Assembly: GCA_035528905.1 (NCBI GenBank)
Contig: DATKXU010000073.1
Location: forward strand, 1-62,189
Reading direction: 5' to 3'
DNA length: 62,189 nt
DNA from: DATKXU01 sp035528905
GTDB taxonomy: Bacteria; Armatimonadota; UBA5829; DTJY01
Under the pieces are notes generated by a model that was not told where the DNA came from, made no database searches, and saw only the letters and a list, made by a program, of their open reading frames with translations. A program made the position numbers and the translations under genes. The number at the start of each line of letters is the position of its first letter. Within the stretch, counting starts at the first letter, position 1. Shown piece after piece: positions 1-8,305 of the stretch.

Positions 1-1
1 A

Positions 2-235
2 CGAAAGTATGCCATTTGTCGTACACTAGGCATGCGGGATGAGGACACCTCCTTGGATGCTTTGTTTGATGATATAACTGATACCAAAGAGCGTCCCTCT
101 CCCGCAACCCCAATGTGTAACACATGTATGGTAAGCGAAGATGATATATGTGACCAGGACTTGACAAAAGTTGGAGAAGTTGTTATAATACGGTCGAATG
201 CCTGTGAAGATGGCGCCACCAAACATAGGTCATAA
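2..235 (+). CDS. Partial ORF of unknown function running in from the contig edge
   Basis: The frame is open from the first bases and reaches a stop at 235, so the upstream part is missing; an internal ATG at 32 could also be a start. The readable product is about 77 residues, acidic in the middle (SLDALFDDITDTKE) with a CNTC pair. The first part lies in the 139-bp repeat, and the copy at the right edge ends in a different C-terminus of only three residues. I recognise no family. It may be the end of a repeated or mobile gene, or not coding. Confidence 0.3.
   Translation, partial: RKYAICRTLGMRDEDTSLDALFDDITDTKERPSPATPMCNTCMVSEDDICDQDLTKVGEVVIIRSNACEDGATKHRS
3..141. repeat. Left copy of a 139-bp inverted terminal repeat
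   Basis: Bases 3-141 match the reverse complement of 62051-62189 without a mismatch that I can find; the two sequences diverge abruptly after GTAAGCGAAGA. The repeat carries an open reading frame. The length, close to common maximum k-mer sizes of short-read assemblers, suggests that the contig was cut at both ends in copies of one genomic repeat. A real inverted repeat bounding this segment is the alternative. Confidence 0.9.
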
Positions 236-381
236 TGAGCGCTTATTACTGGCAGCAAGCCTCTCTACTCTTCTCGACCGTGTAATATAAGCCTGCGCAG
301 TCCAGAATCGCCCGCCAGCCGCCGAAAATATGGATAGCAGGAATCTTTCCCGGCGCGAATGACGCTAGGGGGGAACACGAG

Positions 382-1794
382 TTGCTTATCCAGGATCAGA
401 GTCAGGTACAGCAGCAGAGGATAGACCCCAAGCTGATAATGGCGAACACTCTGCTCCAGATGTCGGGCATGGAGATCCAGCAAACGATCGAGCAGGAACT
501 CGCGCAGAACCCTGCGCTGGAGCTGGAGGAAGAGCAGCCTTGCGCGAACTGCGAGCTGGCGCCCTTCATGTGCGAGCAATGCCCGCACAATACCCAAGTG
601 CGGCCTGAGACCCCATCGCCCGACGAGATAAGCCTACACGATCTCCAGTACATCTTCGACAGCGCGCCTGACCCCGATGAGCAAGGCGACCCCTTCAGCC
701 GCATCCAGGCCGAAGTCTCTCTGCAGGAGCACCTAAGGGAACAGCTCAGGAACACAGTGTCCGGCAAGCTGTGCGAGATAGCGGACTACTTGATCAACTA
801 CATCAACGAGAGCGGCTACCTGGAGTGCGATCTGCTGGAAGTAACGCTCGAATTAGACGCCTCCGACGAGGACCTTGCTGAGGCGGTCTCGATCATCCAG
901 ACCTTCGAGCCGCCCGGAGTCGGCGCCAGGGACCTGCGCGAGTGCATGGAGATCCAGCTGCGCTACCTGGCTGATGAGGGGCGAGGGAATCCAATAGCCG
1001 AGCGCATCCTGAGCGACTTCTGGGAGGAGATGAAGACCCGGCGCTTCAATCGCATTGCGCGCCGGCTCAAGGTCAAACCGGAACTGGTGCAGGAGGCGGT
1101 GGAGTTCATCCGCACCAAGCTGAGTCCATATCCCGCCGCCGGTTTCAGGTCGCCGTGGGACTACAGGACATCGGATAGTAAAACCGTTATACGCCCAGAC
1201 GTGGTCATACACAGGCTCCCCACCGGCTATGAGGTGGAAATCGTCGGAAACGAGTTTCTCTCGCTCGCCGTTAATCCGTATTACCGCGAGCTCTATAATG
1301 ATGTACGCAGCAATCGCGCGAAGCACCCCGAAAACGAAAAGAAGCACGTCCTCGAGTACGTCGAACGCGCCGATCTTTTCATCAAGAACCTCAACCAGCG
1401 CCGCAAGACGCTCAAGAGCATCGCGAAATGCATTGCGGAGTATCAGCAGGGCTACCTGGACACAGGCTCGAAGCTGTACCTCAGACCCTTCACCAGGGTG
1501 AAGGTAGCGGAGATGCTGGGCTTGCATGAGTCCACCGTGAGCCGTGCGACGGCGAACAAGTACGTCCAGCTCCCGAACCAGGAAGTGATGCCTTTCGAAT
1601 TCTTCTTCCAGTCATCTCCCTCCATCGCGGACATGGTAGTGCAGATGATAGCAGGCGAAGACCCAACACATCCGCTGAGCGACCAGGACATCTCGAATAT
1701 CCTCACACAGCAGGGCCACCGGGTTGCCCGCCGGACAGTCGTGAAGTACAGAGAATCCCAGAAGATCCTGTCTTCCCGCCAGCGCCGCCGCTGA
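382..1794 (+). CDS. rpoN: RNA polymerase sigma-54 factor RpoN
   Basis: This is the alternative sigma factor that directs RNA polymerase to -24/-12 promoters and needs an AAA+ activator. The N-terminus is the Gln/Leu-rich region I (about 1-50), followed by the core-binding domain, a helix-turn-helix (about 382-394, HESTVSRATANKYV) and the RpoN box at 449-458 (ARRTVVKYRE), so the protein is complete at 470 aa. The start is TTG at 382, preceded by AGGGGGG. Unusual: a four-Cys motif (C54, C57, C64, C67) lies between region I and the core-binding domain, where most RpoN proteins have an acidic linker. No sigma-54 activator is encoded in this window. The family call is secure; metal binding by the Cys motif is inference. 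Confidence 0.96.
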   Translation: MLIQDQSQVQQQRIDPKLIMANTLLQMSGMEIQQTIEQELAQNPALELEEEQPCANCELAPFMCEQCPHNTQVRPETPSPDEISLHDLQYIFDSAPDPDEQGDPFSRIQAEVSLQEHLREQLRNTVSGKLCEIADYLINYINESGYLECDLLEVTLELDASDEDLAEAVSIIQTFEPPGVGARDLRECMEIQLRYLADEGRGNPIAERILSDFWEEMKTRRFNRIARRLKVKPELVQEAVEFIRTKLSPYPAAGFRSPWDYRTSDSKTVIRPDVVIHRLPTGYEVEIVGNEFLSLAVNPYYRELYNDVRSNRAKHPENEKKHVLEYVERADLFIKNLNQRRKTLKSIAKCIAEYQQGYLDTGSKLYLRPFTRVKVAEMLGLHESTVSRATANKYVQLPNQEVMPFEFFFQSSPSIADMVVQMIAGEDPTHPLSDQDISNILTQQGHRVARRTVVKYRESQKILSSRQRRR

Positions 1795-1825
1795 GCCAAG
1801 AGCCGCCAGCCGTCAGCAGCCAGCC

Positions 1826-1920
1826 TGGATTATTCACGACACGCTCAATCATGCGACACTCCGTCATCCTGAATCCGCCGTAGCCTTGGCGAAGGCGGAT
1901 GGATCCCTTCCGTCACGCAT
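1826..1920. repeat. Dispersed intergenic repeat with hairpin, copy 1
   Basis: About 48 bases from 1827 (GGATTATTCACGACACGC...) are mostly identical to 2925-2972. They are followed by a hairpin built from ATCCGCC and GGCGGAT (about 1874-1902). This is typical of small non-coding dispersed repeats or MITE-like elements. Confidence 0.6.
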
Positions 1921-1926
1921 CGCGCA

Positions 1927-1956
1927 TTGGAAATCCGAGCGCTTTTGTGCTAAAAT
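1927..1956 (+). promoter_or_regulatory. Probable sigma-70 promoter for the 2013 gene
   Basis: TTGGAA (1927-1932) and TAAAAT (1951-1956) are separated by 18 bases, about 50 bases before the start codon at 2013. Both boxes are near consensus. Confidence 0.5.
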
Positions 1957-2012
1957 GCTTCTGTGAGCACAGATCAAAGGCGACAGGATAGGCCTCGAGG
2001 AGAGAGTACCAC

Positions 2013-2711
2013 ATGAGGTTCAAAGAGGGAGAGCACGTAAGAATCATCGAGCGAGGCGTGACCTCGACCGACGTGAAGAATGGCACGTTCTACCCCTACT
2101 TCTGCGGGGTGGCAGGAGTAGTAGATCACGTTTACGACAGGGAAATCTGTGTCAAGGTTGACCCGGAAAGCCTGCCTGAGGACGTTCTGAAGAGACACCT
2201 GGACATCCAGCAATCCATAAAGCAGAAGTGGCTCAACGGTCTATCGGGCGAGGCGCGCAACAGGCTCACCGCAGACGAGAAGCGATTCGAGCTGGCATAC
2301 ACAATACTGGTTCAATCGTCCGACCTGGAGAAGGTGAAGCCCGGCGACGCCAGGCCGGCTGCGATCAAGACGATGCGCCCCCTGAGTCCAGCGAAGGCGG
2401 CGCCTGACCAGATCGAAAAGTCGGAGAAACCCATCAAAGCCCGAAAGGCGGAACCCGCTGCCGCGAAGGCCGCAGCAGTCAAGGAGATGCCGAAACCAGG
2501 GCGCGCAAAGCCCGTTGCAGGCAAAGCGGAGCCTCCCGAGGCGAAGGCCGCTCCCAAGTCCGCAGCGGTGCCGAAAGTCACAGAAGCCGCTCCGGCCAAG
2601 GAAGTCAGTGCGGAGAAGGAACCGGGCAAGCCTCCGACGATCGCCGATCTGGAAGCCGCCGAGCTCGAACACCTGAAACAGCGTGAGAAGGCACTGATGG
2701 AGAAGAAGTAG
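2013..2711 (+). CDS. Hypothetical protein: SH3/KOW-like N-terminus and Ala/Lys/Pro-rich tail
   Basis: The 232-residue product starts with a small beta-rich segment (about 1-65, FKEGEHVRIIERGV ... GVAGVVDHVYD) that resembles the SH3-like fold of KOW and nitrile-hydratase-beta domains. A short helical region follows to about 105, then a low-complexity Ala/Lys/Pro/Glu stretch of about 100 residues, and a charged C-terminal helix. The tail looks like a disordered, basic, possibly nucleic-acid-binding linker. A purine-rich ribosome-binding site (GAGGAGAGAG) precedes the ATG. It is monocistronic, with its own promoter and terminator. I cannot assign a function. Confidence 0.75.
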   Translation: MRFKEGEHVRIIERGVTSTDVKNGTFYPYFCGVAGVVDHVYDREICVKVDPESLPEDVLKRHLDIQQSIKQKWLNGLSGEARNRLTADEKRFELAYTILVQSSDLEKVKPGDARPAAIKTMRPLSPAKAAPDQIEKSEKPIKARKAEPAAAKAAAVKEMPKPGRAKPVAGKAEPPEAKAAPKSAAVPKVTEAAPAKEVSAEKEPGKPPTIADLEAAELEHLKQREKALMEKK

Positions 2712-2794
2712 AGCTGGCTGTATGGAGACCAGATTTATCGGTCAGCAGAGCGAATACCTCTAAATTCGAGAGCGCCCGGACTGGCTTCAGACGG

Positions 2795-2817
2795 AGTCCC
2801 GATTGATCGGGACTTTG
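2795..2817 (+). terminator. Rho-independent terminator after the 2013 gene
   Basis: A perfect 8-bp stem, AGTCCCGA/TCGGGACT with a TTGA loop, is followed by a short T-rich run (TTTGTTCC). Confidence 0.7.
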
Positions 2818-2921
2818 TTCCTTTCATTGCCCGTGAATTTATTCATTATCCCGTGCGGTTAAAACCACGGCAACCAACTACACGAAGTCGGCCTGCGCCG
2901 ACTGATCTCTCACCAAAACAG

Positions 2922-3043
2922 CCGGGATCATTCACAATACGCGCAATCGTGCGACACTATGTCATCCTGAACGAAGTGAAGGATCTACCCTTAGAAACGA
3001 TAGCAGATTCTTCGCTTCGCTCAGAATGACACGAATAATCCGG
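2922..3043. repeat. MITE-like element, copy 2 of the dispersed repeat
   Basis: The element starts CCGGGATCATTC and ends GAATAATCCGG, imperfect inverted ends of 11-12 bases. Inside, ATCCTGAACGAAGTGAAGGAT and TTCTTCGCTTCGCTCAGAAT form a long imperfect hairpin. It has no coding capacity. The left half matches 1827-1874. The rest of the 2712-3130 gap holds the terminator at 2795 and the HicB promoter. Confidence 0.6.
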
Positions 3044-3104
3044 GGTTAGATGCGTTGGCCCTGGCGAAACCCAGATTCGTCAGTTCCTCCAACTGGTAGA
3101 ATGG

Positions 3105-3110
3105 TATAAT
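3105..3110 (+). promoter_or_regulatory. -10 element of the hicB promoter
   Basis: A perfect TATAAT lies 20 bases before the hicB start. No convincing -35 box is seen at the normal distance. Confidence 0.4.
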
Positions 3111-3130
3111 CTTGAATTGGAGGACGAGCC

Positions 3131-3352
3131 ATGAAGGACTACCACATCAACATCTTCTATAGCGAAGCCGATGAGGGGTACATCGCGGACATTCCGGACT
3201 TGCCTGGATGCTCTGCGTTCGGCAGCACGCCTGCTGAGGCGCTCGCCGAGGTGCAGACCGCCAAGGCCGCCTGGCTTGAGGCCGCACGCGCCGAGGGCAA
3301 GCCCATCCCCAAGCCCCGATACCGCCCGGCGATATACCAGCTCGCCTCCTGA
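3131..3352 (+). CDS. HicB-family antitoxin, orphan
   Basis: The 73-residue product has the HicB fold signature: two beta strands (YHINIFYSEADEGYIADIPDLPGCSAFG), then a helix rich in Ala and Glu beginning TPAEALAEV. In type II toxin-antitoxin systems HicB binds and neutralises the mRNA-interferase HicA. A GGAGG ribosome-binding site precedes the ATG. No HicA-like reading frame (about 60 aa with a dsRBD fold) is found on either side, so this is a solitary HicB. The C-terminal DNA-binding domain of longer HicB proteins is absent, as in short HicB/UPF0150 members. Confidence 0.85.
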   Translation: MKDYHINIFYSEADEGYIADIPDLPGCSAFGSTPAEALAEVQTAKAAWLEAARAEGKPIPKPRYRPAIYQLAS

Positions 3353-3380
3353 GCGGAGAGGCTGGAGGAAAAGACTCCCC

Positions 3381-3405
3381 GGCGGTGGAAAAGATTTCCA
3401 CCGCC
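3381..3405. terminator. Strong hairpin between convergent hicB and sbcC
   Basis: An 11-bp perfect stem (GGCGGTGGAAA/TTTCCACCGCC) has a 3-base loop. A second hairpin, GGCGATT/AATCGCC, lies at 3443-3460. Neither has a T-run on either strand, so intrinsic termination is uncertain; the position between converging genes suggests it. Confidence 0.45.
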
Positions 3406-3526
3406 AACTGAACCCAACTGAACATAGAAGGGCTTGATAGGAGGCGATTTCCGAATCGCCCCCTCGATTTCGGCTCTGCATGCGTAGAGGTTCGGAAACC
3501 CCTACCCATCGGCTGCCAGTGGACGA

Positions 3527-6079
3527 CTAATCCACCGCTATCTGGCTGCCGGAGGAGTCCTTGGTGATCTCGATGCGGGCGGGGAAGGCGTCTTTCAGCT
3601 CGTCAATGTGGGTGATGACGAGTATCTTCTCGAAGTCGTCACGGATGCTGTTTATCGCCTCGACCAGCTTCTCGCGGCCCTTGCCGTCCTGAGTCCCGAA
3701 GCCCTCGTCTATGATGAGCGTCTGAAGCCGGGCGCCCGCACGCCGCGCCAGCAGCTTCGATAGCGCAATCCTCAGCGCGAAGTTGACCCGAAACGCCTCG
3801 CCGCCGCTGTAAAGCTCGTAGCTACGCGTGCCCATGTCGTCGCTGACCTTTATGTCCAGCGTCTCGGCGGTCCCGCCGGTCTTCTTGTCCCGAACCGTCT
3901 CGATGCTCACCTGCATCGCGTTGTCGGTCATCCGGGCGAGCAGGCGATTCGCCTCCTCCTGGATCTCCGGGACCGCGTTCTCGATTATCAGGGCCTGGAC
4001 GCCCTTCTTCCCGAAGGCGGCAACAAGCTCCGTATACGCGGCCTTGTCCTTCTTCGCGACTTCGAGGGCCTTGCGCTTCTCCGAAATCTCCTTTCGGAGC
4101 GACTTGCACCGTTCGACGGCCTGCTGTAGAGTCGCGATCCTGCCGGTGATCTCCCTGTCGGCCTCGCGCAGGCTTTGGAGCGAGGTCCCAAGAGTGGAAA
4201 GCTCGGACGTCACCGCCGGGAGATCGCTCACGGAGGCGTCCAAATCCCGCACGGCCTGCTCGCATTCGGCGATGGATTTCTCCCGGCCGGCGACAAGCTC
4301 CGCGATAGCCCTCACATTCGCCTCGTCTGCGGGAAGGCTCTCCTCGGCATGCCTCAGGCTCGCGGCAAGGCGCTCGAATTCCTCCAGACCGGCAAGCTCC
4401 TCCCTTGCCCGGCGGTGCTCGTCCGCGCTGTACTCCAGGGCGGCGGCACGCACCTCGACGTCCTTGACCTTCAAACGGATTTCACGGGCGAAGTCGTCCG
4501 AATCGAGCTTCTCGGTGATATTCGAAAGCCCGGCGGCGACATCCGGCAACTGCTTCCGGTACTCCTCGATCTGAAACAGAAGCTGCTCGGCCTGCGCGAG
4601 CCGCCTGCGGGTCTCCAGCCCGGCCTTGAGCCGCTCGTCAATGCCGGCGATCTCCTCCTGCGCCGCATCGCGCTTCCGCTTTGCCTCCAAGCCTGCCTGC
4701 TTCAACTGCTGAATCCCGCGCTCGGTATCGGCTATCCGGCGCCTGTAGTCCGCGATGATGCTCTCGTGCTTTTCCCGACCAAGCTCCGTCTGGCAGACGG
4801 GGCACTTCGCGCCGGGCTGGGAGATCAACTTCAGCTTCTCCTCCAGGTCCGGCTTCGCGGAGTTCACCAACGCGTCGTGCTGAGCCTTCAATGCGCCCAG
4901 TCGGTCCGAGTGCTCCGCCACTTTTCCTTGAAGCTCCCTGCGCCGTATCTCCAGCCCGTCCAGTTTCACAACCTGCGCGCGCAGGGATTCAGCATCCTTC
5001 TCGATGCGCGACGCGCTCGCGATCTTGCTCTCCAACTCCGAAAGCTCCTTCGCCAGCGACTGCCTGTCCAGGTCGAGCCTGTGCTTCTCGGCCAGAACCT
5101 GCTGATCCAGGCCCGCCTTCTCGTGCTCAAGGGCGCGAAGCTCGTGCAGCCGGTTGTCAAGCTGAGTGACCCGGTCGCGAGTCGCCCGAAGCTTCTCCTG
5201 GCCGACGACTATTCGGTCCTTGTCCTCAAAAATCTCTCTATTCCTGGCGACGCGCTGCTCCTGCTCGGACCTCTGCGCCAGCAGATTCTCGATCTCCGAG
5301 CGCTCCGCCACGGCGGACTGCTTCATCTCGCCGATTCGGCGGGAAGTGGCTTCGAGCTGGGCCTGGCGGGTCTGAAGCTCGCGCAGCTTTCCTTCCATCT
5401 GCGAGAGCTGGGCTTCCAGGGCGTCGCGCTCGGCCTGCGACGCAGCGAGCTGAGTCCGGTAGGCATCCTCATTGGCAAGCTGGGCCTCGATCTGCTCGAT
5501 CTCCCGGCCAAGCTCCTGGACCCGCTGCTCGGCGTCGTTCCGGCGCTCTTTCGCCTTCTGCTCCAGGGCGTCGTAGCGGCTGAGGTCGAGGATGTCCGCA
5601 AGGATTTTCTTGCGATCAGCAACCGTCTGCTTCGTGAACTCATCCGCCCTGCCCTGCTGGATATAAGCGGAGTTGATGAAGGTCTTGTAGTCCATGCGGA
5701 GGATGCGCTCGATCACGCGACCGGTATCCCGTATCCCCTGCCCCGTGATTGGGCGGAATTGGCCCGACTCGTCGGCGATGTGGATTTCCCAGACGTTGGC
5801 TGAGCTTCGCTTCCCCCTGGCGCGAATCACTCGATAAAGGTCGCCGCCCAGCTCGAAGTCGAACACCACCCGCATCTCGTCGGCGCCCAGGCGGATAAGC
5901 TCGTCCGCGGAGGCCCTGGCCTCGCCCCAGAGCGCCCAGGTGATAGCGTCGAGCAGCGCGGACTTCCCGTGGCCGTTGTCGCCGCAAAGGCACGCAAGGC
6001 GTATGCCCGTGAAATCGAGCGGCATCACCTGCTCGCCGTAGCTCATGAAATTATTCAGTTCAAGACGAACGGGAATCAT
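3527..6079 (-). CDS. sbcC: Exonuclease subunit SbcC (Rad50-like ATPase)
   Basis: This is the SMC-like subunit of the SbcCD nuclease, which opens hairpins and processes double-strand break ends. The 850-residue protein has Walker A at 33-40 (GDNGHGKS), long coiled coils, a zinc-hook CPVC at 426-429 that dimerises two molecules, then the signature and Walker B (LIIDEGFGTQD) near the C-terminus. The ATG start is at 6079. It lies about 90 bases downstream of sbcD on the same strand, the usual operon order sbcD-sbcC. Confidence 0.95.
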   Translation of the reverse strand: MIPVRLELNNFMSYGEQVMPLDFTGIRLACLCGDNGHGKSALLDAITWALWGEARASADELIRLGADEMRVVFDFELGGDLYRVIRARGKRSSANVWEIHIADESGQFRPITGQGIRDTGRVIERILRMDYKTFINSAYIQQGRADEFTKQTVADRKKILADILDLSRYDALEQKAKERRNDAEQRVQELGREIEQIEAQLANEDAYRTQLAASQAERDALEAQLSQMEGKLRELQTRQAQLEATSRRIGEMKQSAVAERSEIENLLAQRSEQEQRVARNREIFEDKDRIVVGQEKLRATRDRVTQLDNRLHELRALEHEKAGLDQQVLAEKHRLDLDRQSLAKELSELESKIASASRIEKDAESLRAQVVKLDGLEIRRRELQGKVAEHSDRLGALKAQHDALVNSAKPDLEEKLKLISQPGAKCPVCQTELGREKHESIIADYRRRIADTERGIQQLKQAGLEAKRKRDAAQEEIAGIDERLKAGLETRRRLAQAEQLLFQIEEYRKQLPDVAAGLSNITEKLDSDDFAREIRLKVKDVEVRAAALEYSADEHRRAREELAGLEEFERLAASLRHAEESLPADEANVRAIAELVAGREKSIAECEQAVRDLDASVSDLPAVTSELSTLGTSLQSLREADREITGRIATLQQAVERCKSLRKEISEKRKALEVAKKDKAAYTELVAAFGKKGVQALIIENAVPEIQEEANRLLARMTDNAMQVSIETVRDKKTGGTAETLDIKVSDDMGTRSYELYSGGEAFRVNFALRIALSKLLARRAGARLQTLIIDEGFGTQDGKGREKLVEAINSIRDDFEKILVITHIDELKDAFPARIEITKDSSGSQIAVD

Positions 6080-6171
6080 GTTTTTCTCAGCGGCCCTTCC
6101 GGCCGATGGCCGTCACAGAGGCACGGCCACTACAGGATTGATACGCGACTCGTGATCCCAAACACTGACGA

Positions 6172-7410
6172 CTATTTCACCTGTTCCTCGGCCAGCAGGT
6201 CCTCGATCAGCGGGCGGGCATAGTCCATCAGCTCTGACTTCCGCTTCCGGTAGTCGTCCCTTGTATCGAAATACATCTCCAGGGCCTGCACCGGGTCCAG
6301 GGCCTCGTTCAGCAGGCGGCTGCGCACCGCCTGGGTGTCGCGAATCACATCCTTCGTAATCGAGACCACCAGGAAGGCCGGTGACAGCGCTTCCCTGATC
6401 TCCGCCTCACGGACAAGGGAAAGCCTCTCCTGAGAGATATGGTAGAGCAGCTTCACGACTGCATCTTCAACGTCGCTCTGCCTGATGGCGCCGAGGATTT
6501 TGGCTGTTGGGTCGTCGGCATCTGCATCTACTTCTATCTCGACGAAGCGCCGGGCCGGGATGTTGATGAACTCGTAGGACGCGGAGCCCTTCGCCAGCTC
6601 GACGAGCACGAATCCCTTCTCTTCGTTCCGCTCGCTGAAATCAATCCGCTCGATGCCGCCGCAGTAAACCACCGGCGGTGTGCGTCTCTTGTTCAAATCC
6701 TGAAACTTGTGGATATGCCCCATCGCCACGTAGTCGAACGCGGGATTGGCGACCGAGCTGACCAGGACCTCCGGCTCGGCGACGTTCAGGTAGGCCGCCT
6801 GGGAGCTGACCTTCGCATTCTTGATCCAGAAGTGCCCCAGGAGCACGGAAGGAATCTCCGGCTCGAGGTGCCTGGCGACATAGTCAACGTAGTCGCAGTA
6901 CTTCCGAACCATCAGGTCGGTGGTTTCCTGTATCGTCTTGTTGCGACATTCCTCCCTTGAGAGGACGTTGCTTCTGAGCAGGTAAGGCACGCCGGCGATC
7001 TGAACCGGGCCTGCGGCGGTCTCTATCCTGCGCACCTCCGGGCGGCTCAAGATGTGGATGTTCTCAACTCCGAGAGTGCGGTAGATTTCAATGGCATTCG
7101 CCCGGCCCTTCGCGTTCGGGAGGTCGTGGTTGCCGGCGATCATCACGACGGGAACGCCCGCATCAGTCAATCGGTGGATGCAGGAGGCGAATTCCCGCTG
7201 GTGAGTCTGGTTCGGGTCTCTCGACTTATAGGCATCACCGGCGAAGAGTGCGAGATGCACCCCGGCCTCCAGAGCCTTGTCAATGGCGAGGTTGAGCGAA
7301 CGCCCAAAGTCGGCCAGCCGCGTGTTGAGGCCGGTTTCGGGGTCAACCTTGCCGTATGTCTCGATGCCGAAGTGGGCATCCGCGAAGTGCATGATCTTGA
7401 TGGGTTTCAC
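6172..7410 (-). CDS. sbcD: Exonuclease subunit SbcD (Mre11-like)
   Basis: This calcineurin-like phosphoesterase is the nuclease partner of SbcC. Metal-binding motifs are visible: DAH at 11-13, GDAY at 58-61 (usually GDLF), and GNHD at 93-96, followed by later GHxH-type residues (GHIHKF). I chose GTG at 7410 because the longer frame up to 7479 reads through an intergenic heptamer repeat and has no family similarity, and AGAGG lies upstream of the GTG. The length is about 412 aa. It is the first gene of the sbcDC operon. Confidence 0.93.
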   Translation of the reverse strand: MKPIKIMHFADAHFGIETYGKVDPETGLNTRLADFGRSLNLAIDKALEAGVHLALFAGDAYKSRDPNQTHQREFASCIHRLTDAGVPVVMIAGNHDLPNAKGRANAIEIYRTLGVENIHILSRPEVRRIETAAGPVQIAGVPYLLRSNVLSREECRNKTIQETTDLMVRKYCDYVDYVARHLEPEIPSVLLGHFWIKNAKVSSQAAYLNVAEPEVLVSSVANPAFDYVAMGHIHKFQDLNKRRTPPVVYCGGIERIDFSERNEEKGFVLVELAKGSASYEFINIPARRFVEIEVDADADDPTAKILGAIRQSDVEDAVVKLLYHISQERLSLVREAEIREALSPAFLVVSITKDVIRDTQAVRSRLLNEALDPVQALEMYFDTRDDYRKRKSELMDYARPLIEDLLAEEQVK

Positions 7411-7429
7411 GGTGCGCCAGACCTCTGAC

Positions 7430-7450
7430 GTGATGAGTGACGAGTGATGG
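7430..7450. repeat. Tandem heptamers GTGATGA/GTGACGA/GTGATGG
   Basis: Three in-phase 7-base units lie in the 5' region of sbcD. It is one of the STRR-like intergenic arrays in this window. Confidence 0.6.
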
Positions 7451-7500
7451 ATGATCGGTGGAGAGAACGGCCTTCTCACGCATCACGGGTCACTTGTGAA

Positions 7501-7529
7501 ATTATAGCAGAAAGCAGGATGGGTTTCCA
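7501..7529 (-). promoter_or_regulatory. sbcDC promoter
   Basis: On the minus strand TGGAAA (7529-7524) and a perfect TATAAT (7506-7501) are spaced by 17 bases. A TGC before the -10 box makes it an extended -10 promoter. Confidence 0.65.
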
Positions 7530-7656
7530 CGAAGAAAAACCCACGCGTAAATGGTGCTTGCGCTAAGTTGGTGTGCGAGCACTAAGGCGTGTTTATGCCA
7601 GGCGCGATTTGGGAAAACTGCGCCTGAGGCAACTGCGGACAGAGGGAGGCGTTCAA

Positions 7657-8268
7657 TTGGAGATCCTAGTCTTGTTTGACAGCAAGGGCGGGAACGCGTA
7701 CGCGCTCGCAAAGGCAGTCGCGGAAGGCATCCGGGAAGTCGAGGGCATGCAGCCAAGGATACGGCGCCCGAAGGAAACGACGCCGATGGAAGTCATCCGC
7801 GCCGATAAGACTTGGTCGGAGTTCTACGACTTCAAGATCAGAGAAATCCCTGAGGCCACCTTGGATGACCTGGTAGAGACGGAAGGATTGGCGCTGGGCA
7901 GTCCCACGAGATACGGGAACATGACTCCCGCGATGGCGAACTTCATTGAGAGCGTAGGTCGGCTCTGGGCAACCGGCGCACTGATGGGCAAGGCTGCCGG
8001 CGTGTTCGCGAGCACGGGCACGATGCATGGAGGAAATGAGCTTACACTCATCACCATGATGGTCCCGCTTATCCACCTTGGGTACATAATCGTGCCTCTC
8101 AGCTATACGGATCCAGGTGTCATGCAAACGACCAGAGGTGGGACGCCCTATGGGCCGACTTCGGTAACCGGCCTACCTGATTATCAGGGCGCAACCGACA
8201 TCGAATTGAGACTGTGCCGAGCCTTCGGGAAACGCCTTGCGGAGATCACGAAGAAGCTGAGGGCGTGA
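7657..8268 (+). CDS. NAD(P)H:quinone oxidoreductase, WrbA/flavodoxin family
   Basis: WrbA-like flavoproteins bind FMN and reduce quinones by two electrons. The sequence shows the flavodoxin phosphate-binding start (ILVLFDSKGGNAYALAKAVA), the GSPTRYGNMTPAMANFIES FMN loop and the conserved TGTMHGGNELT segment. I chose TTG at 7657: it begins the first flavodoxin strand and is preceded at 7 bases by GGGAGG, whereas the longer frame to 7573 adds a basic, family-unlike leader. The length is 203 aa, normal for WrbA. It stands 37 bases before the pyruvate dehydrogenase genes and may be co-transcribed. Confidence 0.88.
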   Translation: MEILVLFDSKGGNAYALAKAVAEGIREVEGMQPRIRRPKETTPMEVIRADKTWSEFYDFKIREIPEATLDDLVETEGLALGSPTRYGNMTPAMANFIESVGRLWATGALMGKAAGVFASTGTMHGGNELTLITMMVPLIHLGYIIVPLSYTDPGVMQTTRGGTPYGPTSVTGLPDYQGATDIELRLCRAFGKRLAEITKKLRA

Positions 8269-8305
8269 CGGCTTTCGGTAGCCCGTGAAAGGCGGTGTAG
8301 GAATC

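Noticed and set aside
4175..5803. 542-residue open frame on the plus strand
   Set aside because: It is antisense to sbcC, Leu/Arg-rich, and has no ribosome-binding site or family motif; sbcC explains the region.
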